55,897 nt of DNA, from NCBI GenBank assembly GCA_964611645.1, contig CAZTAO010000029.1, positions 1 to 55,897 on the forward strand, written 5' to 3'. Positions within the stretch are counted from its first letter, which is position 1; every line of letters begins with the position of its first letter. The notes below the pieces were generated by a model that saw only the letters and a list, made by a program, of their open reading frames with translations, was not told where the DNA came from and searched no databases. The position numbers were made by a program, and so were the translations under genes. Below are positions 7,305-15,804 of the stretch, piece after piece. The DNA is from CAZTAO01 sp964611645. GTDB taxonomy: Bacteria > Armatimonadota > UBA5829.

Positions 7305-9041
7305 TTACTTGCTCTTGATGTCTATTGGCACAATCCTGTCCTTAGTTACCCGGAAAAGCTGGGCTAGAAGCGGCTGTTTGACAAAAAGACCTATATCTCC
7401 CGAAGCTGCGTTCATGTAGGTGCAAAGGATCACGTCGGGCGCGACCTCTACCATGCAGCCCATCGCCCAGTTCGGGTAATCGATAATGGTCCCTTCGTCC
7501 CAGTTGAGACCATTGTCGCGGCTCACATTCACTGAATACTGTGGATACCGGTGCGCAACCACGATATAGCCTGAAGTCGTGCGTATGGTGGACTGCGCGT
7601 AGCCCGCGAATGATGTGCGCGTGGCTGCGTCCCACGTAGCGCCGGCATCCTCCGACCAGCACTGCCACATCGTGGATTCATAGATCGGGCGCACCACCAC
7701 CGTTACTTTGTTGCCGATGGCAACACCCGTGACCTCGGTCATATCCAGCGAGCCCGGCACGTGCCCACGCTTCGCGCCCGCCGGGTAAGTCCACTCGGAG
7801 GGACGATCTATCTCGATGGGCAGTGACCAGCTCTTGCCCCCGTCTGTGCTGCGGATGGCCCATGCCTTGGTGTGGACAGCGCCCCAGGTGTAGATGTTGT
7901 CGTACTTGGGGTTTTTGTCGTTTGCACCGCCCATGATGAAGCGGAGTTGTGTGCCGTCTTCGGTCTCGATCAGGGGACCGTATGCGACCAGATTCCCCAG
8001 GTCCGTGGGCCAGTCGGCGGGCATCTTGGCTGAGAACGTCTCAGACCAGGTCTTGCCGTTGTCCGTGGACTCCGACATAAAAACGGCCGGCTGGTGATGG
8101 TAGCGGTGGAGGATGAGTCGGCCATCACTGGTGCGGTGGAGCAACTCATTGTGCATTTTGTCGGGGATCTCTTCGAGGCTCCAGGTTCGGCCTTTGTCCT
8201 TGGATCGGGCCAACGCCGGCTTGCCGGTTGCCAACGCCTGGCTAAACAGCAGAACGTCACCATTGGGCGCCATTACCCCGCTGGGTGAGGGAGAACTGTT
8301 CAGGCCAACCGTGAACGAGTGGGACGGAATAGTGGGTCTGGCCTTCCACACGGGCGTGGCGGGAACTGCCGTGCCTGTTATTCGGACGTTGCGGAAGTAG
8401 TACATACTATACGTGGACAGGCCCACACAGCCGCTCTTGTATTTGTCATCGACAATGCTGAGCGCTTTGCGGCCGTCTACCCACACGGAGATCCGAGGCC
8501 CTTTGGCCTCAATTCGCACCTTATACCACCGGTCAACCTCGCAAGCCACACCCGGCACGTAGGACATCTTGATGTTGCGCAGGTAGCCATCGCCCTCAAC
8601 CTTGGCAATCGCGGCCCAGAAGTGCCCGGCCCGCATCTGCTGACCACCCCAAGGCAGATAGACGAGGTAGAAGTGGTTGGGGTCGGTGGCACGGACAATC
8701 ATCCCCGCGATGCCGCTGCCCTCGCGGTAGTTGGCGTTGTACTCGAACTCCGCGGTGAAGTCTTTGTAGCCCTTAGCGGTGTAGAATGCGCGGCTGTGGA
8801 GGTCGCGCTTGTCCGGGGGCATAATCACGCCCTCGTCAAAGTAGGGCGGGTTGTGGATTTCCCGCACTTTGGCCGGTTTGTCGCCTGGCTGGTTCTCCAC
8901 CCATTTCCCGCCGGCAAAACTCCAGCCGCTGCCGTTGCCGATAGTGAGCTTGGTGGTCGTGGGCGCAGCCTGCAGAACAGCGCTCATCAGGACGCAGCAT
9001 ACAAGCATAGTAATCGATACTAGCACGAGTTTCAACATCAC
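7305..9041 (-). CDS. Secreted sialidase-superfamily protein with ConA-like N-terminal domain
   Basis: 578 residues. A long signal peptide ends near SAVLQA (residue 26). The ConA/DUF1080-like domain (about 30-225) carries an extra ~15-residue insert (KVREIHNPPYFDEGVIMPP) relative to its paralogs. The propeller has Asp boxes SKDKGRTWS, STDNGKTWS, STDGGKSWS, SEDAGATWD and SRDNGLNWD. The LDMTE, RPIYE, AHRYP and EVAPD positions match the paralogs. ATG start with GAGGT upstream. The gene follows the TIM-barrel-like gene at 9063 by only 21 bases, so the two are co-transcribed. Confidence 0.85.
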   Translation of the reverse strand: MMLKLVLVSITMLVCCVLMSAVLQAAPTTTKLTIGNGSGWSFAGGKWVENQPGDKPAKVREIHNPPYFDEGVIMPPDKRDLHSRAFYTAKGYKDFTAEFEYNANYREGSGIAGMIVRATDPNHFYLVYLPWGGQQMRAGHFWAAIAKVEGDGYLRNIKMSYVPGVACEVDRWYKVRIEAKGPRISVWVDGRKALSIVDDKYKSGCVGLSTYSMYYFRNVRITGTAVPATPVWKARPTIPSHSFTVGLNSSPSPSGVMAPNGDVLLFSQALATGKPALARSKDKGRTWSLEEIPDKMHNELLHRTSDGRLILHRYHHQPAVFMSESTDNGKTWSETFSAKMPADWPTDLGNLVAYGPLIETEDGTQLRFIMGGANDKNPKYDNIYTWGAVHTKAWAIRSTDGGKSWSLPIEIDRPSEWTYPAGAKRGHVPGSLDMTEVTGVAIGNKVTVVVRPIYESTMWQCWSEDAGATWDAATRTSFAGYAQSTIRTTSGYIVVAHRYPQYSVNVSRDNGLNWDEGTIIDYPNWAMGCMVEVAPDVILCTYMNAASGDIGLFVKQPLLAQLFRVTKDRIVPIDIKSK

Positions 9042-9062
9042 TTACCTCTTTTCCTCAACCTG

Positions 9063-9950
9063 TCACTCGACCACGGGAACCTGGGTGTTACCGACTTTCT
9101 TTACCCAGTCCGCGGTCCATTGGATCATTTCTTCGTCATCGGTTATTGAGACAAACAGCATCCCGCGAATCTTGCCCTCTTTGGCGAGCTTGAGGGCTGT
9201 CTCGCACTGCTGCTCCATCAGATCCTTGGGCATGGGCCTGGCCTGGCCGTAATCGTACATGTACAGGCACAATATCATCGGCTGGTCCGGATAATCTTTC
9301 TGGACTCGGCGGATATTGGCCTCGAACTCGGGTATCTCCCTCGCATGCCAGACGCAGAAGATCATACCGTCCAGCTCTTTGATGTAATCGCCCATGGTGG
9401 GGCGGACCATATTCATTGTGTAGACCACGCCCCAGAGCTTGACCTGATCATTGTAGCTGCCGGGAATGAGGCGGCGGATGTTGCGGATATGCTCCGGTTT
9501 GAAGCCGTGATCGATGCCGACGGAGCTCATGTCGTCCAGAATCACACCCTCAAGCCTCGGGTATTTGTCCGCAATCTTGCGGATGATGGACATTCGCTTG
9601 TTGTACTTGAATGAAGGGTTTGGGCCTTCGATGGGTTCGTCAGCGCCGGTCTCCCACAAGAGCCTGGGCGCTTTGGAAACCGACTGCGTAAGCGACAGGG
9701 CCTTCTGCAAGTCCAGTGGCACACCACCGCCACCCATTGCAATATTGGGTACGCCCAATAGCTTTGCCCGCTCCGTAGGGCCTGCCTTGGTGTATTGCGA
9801 GATCGGGGGGTTGGTCCCATCCTCGATCTCAGTGATACCCCACACCCACATCATATCCCGAACGGGCATGGTCTTGGGCGCGGCGGAGACTGGAAACGCG
9901 AGGCACATTAACAGGATAGACGTTAGTAGCAATGCGATTTTGCTGGTCAT
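9063..9950 (-). CDS. Secreted TIM-barrel-like protein of unknown function (paralog A)
   Basis: 295 residues with a clear signal peptide (MTSKIALLLTSILLMCLAFPVSAA). The rest alternates strands and helices and reads like a glycosidase-type barrel. Acidic pairs at strand ends, such as GVILDDMSS (about residue 135), are candidate active-site residues. It is clearly homologous to the gene at 12144-13067 (shared ERAKLLGVPNI, KPEHI, LIPGSYN, VKLWGVVYTMN, WTADWVKKVG). No family name is recognised with confidence. AAAGGAG lies upstream of the ATG. Located between a sialidase-like gene and a GH101/129-like gene, it probably acts on the same exported or imported glycan. Confidence 0.7.
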   Translation of the reverse strand: MTSKIALLLTSILLMCLAFPVSAAPKTMPVRDMMWVWGITEIEDGTNPPISQYTKAGPTERAKLLGVPNIAMGGGGVPLDLQKALSLTQSVSKAPRLLWETGADEPIEGPNPSFKYNKRMSIIRKIADKYPRLEGVILDDMSSVGIDHGFKPEHIRNIRRLIPGSYNDQVKLWGVVYTMNMVRPTMGDYIKELDGMIFCVWHAREIPEFEANIRRVQKDYPDQPMILCLYMYDYGQARPMPKDLMEQQCETALKLAKEGKIRGMLFVSITDDEEMIQWTADWVKKVGNTQVPVVE

Positions 9951-9984
9951 TAGTTCGCTCCTTTGATGCGTTGGTCGGAACGCA

Positions 9985-10105
9985 GATGCACTCTGACGCC
10001 CCTCACCCTGACCCCTTTCGCAGCCCGCTTCGCCAGGGCTGCTTGCGGGCAGCGCCTCTCCCGCGCGGGGGAGAGGGGATTACGTGCTCTCCCCCAGGAG
10101 AGGGA
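9985..10105. repeat. Intergenic palindromic repeats of the CCCTCTCCCC type
   Basis: Inverted arms CCTCTCCC/GGGAGAGG (near 10056-10078) and CTCTCCCCCAGGAGAG (near 10087-10103) sit beside a GCCCGC/GCGGGC-type hairpin in 10020-10050. They resemble the palindrome at 49657-49683. They fill the gap between the genes ending at 10108 and starting at 9950, without a promoter that can be recognised. Confidence 0.55.
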
Positions 10106-10107
10106 AT

Positions 10108-12111
10108 TCACAGACTTGGCGGCGTCTCCCAGTCTCCGGTGAAACCGGCGGCGCCTGTTACTTTGTATCGGTTCTTGGCGAAGTCGAACTCGGCCACGAC
10201 TCCGTTGGCAAACTTCACGCGCTGCTGCTTGCGGTCTTTGGATGTGAACTCGTGCAACGCCATCTCGGAATACTTGGTCGCCTTGCACAGCGCCGCCATC
10301 TTGTTGAGCCACTGCCACCGCTCATTTGTGCCCAGCCCTGTTGTGTCCGGCATCGGGAAGTAACCGTTGGGCAGCCAGTTGTGGCAGGGGGCTGACACGA
10401 AGAACAGCTCGTATAGTCGCGGGTTCCTGTCCGGCCACCAGTCAAAGCCGGGGTTGTAGAGCGCGTACCCGCCGCCGGAGAAACCGGCAACGTAGCAGTC
10501 GTGGAATACCAGTTCAAAGAGCGGTATAGGCTCGCCCACTGGCCCCGGATTGTGCCTCGTGGGCACGTTGGCCAAACGGTCCGCAGACCAGTCGGTAAAG
10601 AAGAAGAAATCGCAATCCTTGATGGCCCAGAACCTCGCCAATTCACCGCCAGGCATAATGCCTGACTTGCGGGAATCATCAAAGCACGCGTTCTCCGCCT
10701 CGTATGCGTCACGGCGGGTTATGCGCCTGTCCGGATCGAAGTCTTCGTCAATGCCGTATGCCGCGGAGTAGACGTCATAGTACAAGCAGTCCAATTTCAG
10801 CCCATACTTCTTGAGGTTGGCAACTGCAGCCTTGTTGCGCTCCAGGGCCTTGCTCGCCCATATCGCCCAGGTGGCGCGCTTGCCTGTCGCGTCCATCGTG
10901 TAAAGCGATGGGTCGTAGGCCGGGGCACCCTTGTTCATGTAGCCCGGGTTGATCATACCCTGGGTCAGGCAGCCCATAGCGTGAAGCTTGTCGTTGAAAT
11001 CTACCAGCGAAGGCCACCCGCCGGGAACCGGATCATCGCTCAGGTATCCCTGCCAGATGCCGTCGGAAGTGGTGGCGGTGTTGCGGCCCTCCGTGTATCC
11101 CTGAGAGGGCCATTTGGGGAAGAAAACATTGAGCTTGATCCCCGCGTCTTTGAGGGTCTTGAACTGACTGAGAGCAGTCAGTCGCTGATCCTGGTTCCAC
11201 GCAGCCCATCGCACCAGCACTCCATCCACGTACTTGCGTATCTGGGGTGTAACCCTCGCCTTTTCCCGCAGTGTCCGAACCAAGCCCTGCTTACGGGCCT
11301 GCTTGCGGTAGATCTTGGCCATACCCGTGTAGTCGAGGTCTTTGGCGAAACGAAGGAGGAGTCTTCGGGGATAAGCGAACTTGCCCAGGCTTGGGTACCA
11401 GTTGAACTCCATCGCCGAGAGTTTGCCTGGAACATGTTCCGCAGCCACGAAGCAGTCCCACCAGGTATCAGCGACGGCCATCAGGCTATCGCGGCCTTTG
11501 ACCATTCCAAAGAGCGGCATCGACCATCGCCCGCCAACCATTCCGGCGCGATCGCCGGAGCCGGGCAAATCGTCGGTGCAATCGGCGGGAATCATATAGC
11601 CTGAACCGTGGGACAACACCATATATCCGCCGTCGCTAACCGGTTTCTCGAACCGGAAGAAGTTGTCCGCGGAGATCAGCTCATCAGAGCCGCCCGTCTG
11701 AGAGAGCTGGACCAGCAACTCATCCTGCGGTCCGCGCGCCAATCCGAGTTGAACCCTGGCGTCCGTGCCCTCGAATCCGCTGAGGACTACTGCCTTGCCC
11801 TTGTGCGCGCCGTCCGACCACGCTTCCACTGCCTTGGTTTTCGCAGATGCCAAATCAAAGCTCTGATTGCCGCTCTTGGTTTTGACAGTCACGTAAGGCC
11901 CGGGCGAGACGCAGCTTGCCCACGCCGCCTTGCCGTCCTTGCCGGTCGCGCTCAGGGAGATGTTGGAGTCCAGCCTGATCGTGTAGTCTTTCGTCTTGAG
12001 TTCGATGAGGGTTGTGTTGCCGTTTTCCACGTCAGCTACCACCTGTGTCGCTAGATTAATGAGGCTGGCTGCCACGATTAGCAACCAGCCGTATTTTCTG
12101 ATTTTCCTCAT
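10108..12111 (-). CDS. Secreted glycoside-hydrolase-like protein, possibly GH101/GH129-related
   Basis: 667 residues from the ATG at 12111. Reading upstream in the same frame would run over the neighbouring gene at 12144-13067, so this start is chosen: it gives a signal peptide (RKIRKYGWLLIVAASLINLATQVVA) and GGTAAG lies in front. An N-terminal beta-rich region (about 30-280) is followed by a barrel-like region with VRWAAWNQDQRL, GCLTQGMINPGYMN and KLDCLYYDVYSAAYG. The last motif recalls the nucleophile strand (Asp in a YxDVY context) of GH101/GH129 endo/exo-N-acetylgalactosaminidases. That link rests on motif resemblance and is only moderately sure. It is adjacent to two paralogous barrel proteins, one on each side. 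Confidence 0.6.
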   Translation of the reverse strand: MRKIRKYGWLLIVAASLINLATQVVADVENGNTTLIELKTKDYTIRLDSNISLSATGKDGKAAWASCVSPGPYVTVKTKSGNQSFDLASAKTKAVEAWSDGAHKGKAVVLSGFEGTDARVQLGLARGPQDELLVQLSQTGGSDELISADNFFRFEKPVSDGGYMVLSHGSGYMIPADCTDDLPGSGDRAGMVGGRWSMPLFGMVKGRDSLMAVADTWWDCFVAAEHVPGKLSAMEFNWYPSLGKFAYPRRLLLRFAKDLDYTGMAKIYRKQARKQGLVRTLREKARVTPQIRKYVDGVLVRWAAWNQDQRLTALSQFKTLKDAGIKLNVFFPKWPSQGYTEGRNTATTSDGIWQGYLSDDPVPGGWPSLVDFNDKLHAMGCLTQGMINPGYMNKGAPAYDPSLYTMDATGKRATWAIWASKALERNKAAVANLKKYGLKLDCLYYDVYSAAYGIDEDFDPDRRITRRDAYEAENACFDDSRKSGIMPGGELARFWAIKDCDFFFFTDWSADRLANVPTRHNPGPVGEPIPLFELVFHDCYVAGFSGGGYALYNPGFDWWPDRNPRLYELFFVSAPCHNWLPNGYFPMPDTTGLGTNERWQWLNKMAALCKATKYSEMALHEFTSKDRKQQRVKFANGVVAEFDFAKNRYKVTGAAGFTGDWETPPSL

Positions 12112-12143
12112 ATCACTTACCACGGTTACTTCTCCGTCCCGAA

Positions 12144-13067
12144 CTACTTCAGGCTTCCTGTGATGGCGGGGAGCTTGGTTCCGCCGACCTTCTTGATCCA
12201 GTCCGCAGTCCACTTGATGAGGCCGCCGTCGTCGTTGATTGTAAGGAACACTATTCCCCGGATCTTGCCCTGCTTGGCGAGCTTGAGGGCAATCTCGCTC
12301 TGCTGCTGCATCAGTTCCTGAGACATCAGCTTGCCCTCGCCGTAGTTGTACATGTAGAGGCCAAGGACAATGGGCTTGTCCGGCCACAGTGTAAGGCACT
12401 GGTCGACGTATGCCGGAATCTTGGGGATGTCGGCGCCGTGCCACACCCACAGGTTGATGACATCGAGCTGGCTGACATAGGGGCCCATTTTCTCCAGCCG
12501 GTTCATCTTGCGGCTGTCGTCCAGGTTCATGGTGTAGACCACGCCCCAGAGCTTGACCTGCTGGTTGTAGCTGCCCGGCATGAGCTTCTTCAGGGCAGTG
12601 ATGTGCTCCGGCTTGAAGCCCTGGTCCACGCTGACCGTGGTCATGTCGTCGAGCATTATGCCCTCGAAGTTGGGGAACTGGTCCGCGAGCTTGCGGACTA
12701 TTTTCATCTTTTCGTTGTACTTGAAGTCGCCGTGCGAGTTTCCGCCAGCATCGTCGGAAGCTATCTCCCACACCAGCCGTGGCACGCCCGCGACGTGCTT
12801 GGTCAGCCGCTCGGCCAGGTTGTAGTCGAGGGGAAGCCCCTGTCCGCACATCGTGATGTTTGGCACACCCAGCAGCTTGGCCCGCTCCAGCGGCCCGGCC
12901 TTGGAGAAGTTGGCGAGGCTGCCGCCGCCGCCATCTTCAATGTCGGTGATCGCCCAGACAAACATTATGTCCTTGGCCGTGACAGCCTTCGCCGGCTTGC
13001 ACTGTGCCACGCACGCGCTCGCCAGAATCATCATCATAAGACCTAGAACCAGGATTCGTGTGATCAA
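12144..13067 (-). CDS. Secreted TIM-barrel-like protein of unknown function (paralog B)
   Basis: 307 residues with a signal peptide (MITRILVLGLMMMILASACVA). The start is TTG at 13067 with GGAGG six bases ahead; an ATG nearer the ribosome site hits a stop at once. Shared with the paralog at 9063: VWAITDIEDG, ERAKLLGVPNI, MKIVRKLADQFP, GIMLDDMTTV, KPEHI, GSYNQQVKLWGVVYTMN, KLAKQGKIRGIVF and WTADWIKKVGG. The conserved Asp-Asp after a strand is the best active-site candidate. The two paralogs bracket the GH101/129-like gene, suggesting duplication around it. Function unknown. Confidence 0.7.
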   Translation of the reverse strand: MITRILVLGLMMMILASACVAQCKPAKAVTAKDIMFVWAITDIEDGGGGSLANFSKAGPLERAKLLGVPNITMCGQGLPLDYNLAERLTKHVAGVPRLVWEIASDDAGGNSHGDFKYNEKMKIVRKLADQFPNFEGIMLDDMTTVSVDQGFKPEHITALKKLMPGSYNQQVKLWGVVYTMNLDDSRKMNRLEKMGPYVSQLDVINLWVWHGADIPKIPAYVDQCLTLWPDKPIVLGLYMYNYGEGKLMSQELMQQQSEIALKLAKQGKIRGIVFLTINDDGGLIKWTADWIKKVGGTKLPAITGSLK

Positions 13068-13086
13068 TTCATTCCTCCATTATTTA

Positions 13087-14373
13087 CTATGCTTGCGTTT
13101 TGACTCGCCGCAAACCAATACGATCCGCAGCTTCCCAGATCACCAATAGTATTACAAGGCTGAACCCGCAGATGGGGATCAGCCACATCGTGGCATTGAG
13201 GTCTCCGGTTATGTCGGCGATTGCCCCGAGGAGCGGCGGCCCGATGAGGCTGCCGAAATTGCCTATGCCGTCTACCAGCGGAATGGCAGCCGGCGCCCGC
13301 GCGCCGAACTTGGCGGTGGCGATGGAGTAGGTAGTGGGAGCCTGCGCGGCCACAAAAGCTCCGCTAAGACCAACCAGGAAGAAGGAGACACCGACACTCG
13401 GCTGAAGCAGCAGAATCAGGCCCGCTGCCACCATCGCGCCCGTGTAGCATATCGCCAACAAAACGCGATCACCGATGAAACCGGGCGGGAATGCGCCCAT
13501 AATGAGGCGTCCAACAAGAACTCCCCCGGAGCTGAAGGAAAGCACCATTCCGGTGTTCTCCATGTGGAAGTTGTCTTTGAAGTATGTCGGCATCCAGGCC
13601 AGCAGGTTGCCGGAAGCAAGGGTATCGAGCAGGACTACAGCGCCGAGCAGATACAGCGAACCTCTATTGAGTATGCCTGTTCCAAGGAAGCTGCCGAACT
13701 TCTGCAGCCAGTTCTTCCTTTCCACATCACACGCTTTTGGGTGCGCGGGGTCGTGATGCAGGCAGCCGACATCAGACCTCAGCGATCTGCCGAATGTGAC
13801 CATTAGGATGAAAGCCAACCCCCAGATGCACAGGCCAAAGATCATGAATACGGATGTATAGTCGAACTGTTTGATCAGCCAGCCGACGAACATGGTGGCT
13901 ATGGTCGCGCTGCCGGCCAACACCGCATACGTGAGCATGTACATCCGCTGGCTTTTCTCGGCAAACTCCGCTGAGATTATGGCGGCGTAGACGGCAACAA
14001 AAGTCGCTGTCCCCATGCCAATGAGCACCGCTGCAAGAAGGACTAGAGGGTAGATAGGAGCAGCGCCAAACAAGAACGCGCCGCTTCCCAGCACACCCAA
14101 AATCACCCACGCGGCTCTTTTTGCTCCGAACAGGTTCACAGCATATCCGGCAACAATCAGAGCAATGATCGCCCCAATGGCGAAATTGGCCTGGAGCAGC
14201 CCCTGCTGGGCCTTGGATACCCCAAACTTCTCTCCCATTGTCGGGAACATCACAGGCATCAGGTTCAGCGCAAAACCCTGCAAAATGGCAATCCCGAACA
14301 TCAGGATCGTCAGGTTCAGCTTCCTGCGCTTCTCAACAGGTTCCATGATAGGAACAACTGGTTGGTCAGCCAT
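13087..14373 (-). CDS. MFS transporter (12-helix, sugar/organic-anion type)
   Basis: 428 residues from the ATG at 14373. An upstream ATG at 14385 has its ribosome site directly abutting it and is less likely. The sequence shows twelve hydrophobic helices, a first-loop region GYAVNLFGAKRAAW resembling the MFS motif A (G-x3-D-x2-G-x-R), and a central hydrophilic loop (about 205-235, SLRSDVGCLHHDP). It resembles the ACS/hexuronate-type transporters broadly. In the operon it lies between the secreted proteins and the cytoplasmic enzymes, fitting uptake of a product released outside the cell. The substrate cannot be read from the sequence. Confidence 0.82.
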   Translation of the reverse strand: MADQPVVPIMEPVEKRRKLNLTILMFGIAILQGFALNLMPVMFPTMGEKFGVSKAQQGLLQANFAIGAIIALIVAGYAVNLFGAKRAAWVILGVLGSGAFLFGAAPIYPLVLLAAVLIGMGTATFVAVYAAIISAEFAEKSQRMYMLTYAVLAGSATIATMFVGWLIKQFDYTSVFMIFGLCIWGLAFILMVTFGRSLRSDVGCLHHDPAHPKACDVERKNWLQKFGSFLGTGILNRGSLYLLGAVVLLDTLASGNLLAWMPTYFKDNFHMENTGMVLSFSSGGVLVGRLIMGAFPPGFIGDRVLLAICYTGAMVAAGLILLLQPSVGVSFFLVGLSGAFVAAQAPTTYSIATAKFGARAPAAIPLVDGIGNFGSLIGPPLLGAIADITGDLNATMWLIPICGFSLVILLVIWEAADRIGLRRVKTQA

Positions 14374-14398
14374 ATTCCACACCATCCCCTTCTCTGTT

Positions 14399-14511
14399 GG
14401 TCAGGGACATGTTGTCCCTGACCGGGCTCCGTGGGCATCCTGCCCGCAACTACAGCAAAACTGGGACACCATGTCCCATCTACGTGGGTCCGGGATAACA
14501 TATCCCGGACC
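14399..14511. repeat. Three palindromes with 3-nt loops between the M24 and MFS genes
   Basis: 14399-14423: stem GGTCAGGGACA, loop TGT, 11 bp. 14462-14478: stem TGGGACA, loop CCA, 7 bp. 14487-14511: stem GGTCCGGGATA, loop ACA, 11 bp. A short GGGC/GCCC hairpin sits at 14433-14445. They lie within the operon, and no T-runs follow. They could be REP elements or mRNA-stabilising hairpins that set different expression levels. Confidence 0.7.
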
Positions 14512-14531
14512 ATCAAGACTGCTTCATATTG

Positions 14532-15698
14532 CTACAGACAGATCAGCTCTCGCCGATAGCTGGTCAGTTCTCGGACGCCGGTTTCTGTTACCAGGATGCC
14601 GTCCTCGTAGCGCAGGCCGTAGGTGCCGTCGGAGAGCCAGATGTCTACGTTGAAGAGCATGTTCTTCTGGATCACGAAGTCCGCGCTGGCGGAGAGCCAC
14701 AGACCCTCGACCTCGGAGCTTCCCGTGCCGTGCGCGGGGCCGTAGAGAGTGAAGTCCTGGTAGCCGTAGCGGGCGAGGATATCGTAGTATCCCTGGAACA
14801 TGTCCTTAGCCACTATGCCGGGCTTGATGGTAGAGATAGCGTAATCCATCGCTTCAAGCGCTACTTCCATCAGCCTTTTCGCAGGCGCGGGCGGCTGGCC
14901 CAGAACGAAGGGCCGGCACATGTTTCCGCAATAGCCCATATACTTTGCGCCGAAGGTAAGCTGGACAAGATCGCCCTGCTGGATGGCGCGGTCGTCCGAG
15001 CGACACAGGCTCAGCGGAGAGTGCGGCCCCGAGCAGACCCACGCCGGGTAGCTCGTGCCCTCAGCGCCCATCAGAACCATCTTGGATCGGGCAATCGCTT
15101 CCAACTCCCACTCTCGAACGCCGGGCTTCGCGGCAGCCAGAGCAGCCTTCATAGCCTCTTCGGTGATTCGGTAGGACTCGACGATGTAGGGAATCTCGGC
15201 GTCGGTTTTAACCATCTGGACTCGCAGCAAAGCATCGTCCGCCGGGACAAACTCAGCGCCTGGAACTGCCTTCTGCAGGTCTTCCCAAAGCATTTGCGGG
15301 AAAATGTTCCAGTTGCCGATCCCGACCCGCTTCGGTGTCCCACCGCAGATACGCGGAATAAGCTGGGCAAAGCTCTCTCCGGTAACGTGCGGCACCCACT
15401 CGGGGGCGGAAGTCTCCACAAACAGCGGGTTCACGCTGATCTTGGGAACTTTCGCAAACGCCTTCGCAAACTCCAGCGATTCCGGCCCGCCTGTTACAAG
15501 CACTGCTTCGCCCTTCTGGGGGACAACTATTCCAGCGAAGTCGAAGAACGGCCAGAAGCCGGCGAGATACCTGGTCGAAGCCGATTCGCATTCGCTCGAA
15601 TAGCCCACGAACACATCCAGATTGTCCTTTACAAGCTCAGCCTGGAGCCTTTTGACGCGGTCCGCATATTCCGATGATGGTAGAGGCGCTAGTCTCAT
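14532..15698 (-). CDS. M24-family (pita-bread) hydrolase, creatinase-like, metal ligands lost
   Basis: 388 residues. The ATG at 15698 is preferred (GGAGG 10 bases upstream); an ATG at 15707 is only one base from that site. A creatinase N-terminal domain (about 1-165) precedes the M24 domain. The usual five metal ligands are Asp, Asp, His, Glu, Glu. Here the corresponding positions read Thr248 (QLTFGA), Asn259 (CGNMCRP), His323 (PAHGTG), Asp352 (NVDIW) and Glu365 (RYEDG). Loss of both aspartates argues against a metallo-aminopeptidase and for the metal-free creatinase-type branch acting on C-N bonds of small molecules. Cytoplasmic. Neighbours (ThDP enzyme, URO-D pair) suggest a small-molecule catabolic step. 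Confidence 0.8.
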   Translation of the reverse strand: MRLAPLPSSEYADRVKRLQAELVKDNLDVFVGYSSECESASTRYLAGFWPFFDFAGIVVPQKGEAVLVTGGPESLEFAKAFAKVPKISVNPLFVETSAPEWVPHVTGESFAQLIPRICGGTPKRVGIGNWNIFPQMLWEDLQKAVPGAEFVPADDALLRVQMVKTDAEIPYIVESYRITEEAMKAALAAAKPGVREWELEAIARSKMVLMGAEGTSYPAWVCSGPHSPLSLCRSDDRAIQQGDLVQLTFGAKYMGYCGNMCRPFVLGQPPAPAKRLMEVALEAMDYAISTIKPGIVAKDMFQGYYDILARYGYQDFTLYGPAHGTGSSEVEGLWLSASADFVIQKNMLFNVDIWLSDGTYGLRYEDGILVTETGVRELTSYRRELICL

Positions 15699-15730
15699 TT
15701 TGTTCATTCCTCCGGGTTATCATTGATGGA

Positions 15731-15793
15731 GGTGGCGATTCGGAGATCGCCACCTATCGTAATTTGATGGGTGGCGATCTCCGAATCGCCACC
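15731..15793. repeat. REP pair, family A (GGTGGCGAT type), locus 1
   Basis: Two palindromes in tandem: 15731-15754 and 15770-15793. Each has a 9-bp stem GGTGGCGAT/ATCGCCACC around a 6-nt centre, and the two copies are in opposite orientation (centre TCGGAG versus CTCCGA). Similar pairs occur at 33914-33976, 42901-42966 and 44266-44326, always between genes. Confidence 0.8.
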
Positions 15794-15804
15794 CCATTAC
15801 CACA

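Noticed and set aside
8319..9023. A 234-residue plus-strand reading frame opposite the sialidase-like gene at 7305
   Set aside because: It has no ribosome site, motif or signal, and it lies fully antisense to a convincing gene. High G+C codon bias explains such frames.
10981..11604. A ~207-residue plus-strand frame opposite the GH101/129-like gene
   Set aside because: Composition and lack of features match an antisense shadow, and the minus-strand gene is well supported.
12112..12849. In-frame upstream extension of the gene ending at 10108, giving a 913-residue protein
   Set aside because: The extra part lies wholly over the gene at 12144-13067 in another frame. It is arginine/glutamine-rich with no homology, and a good signal peptide starts at 12111.
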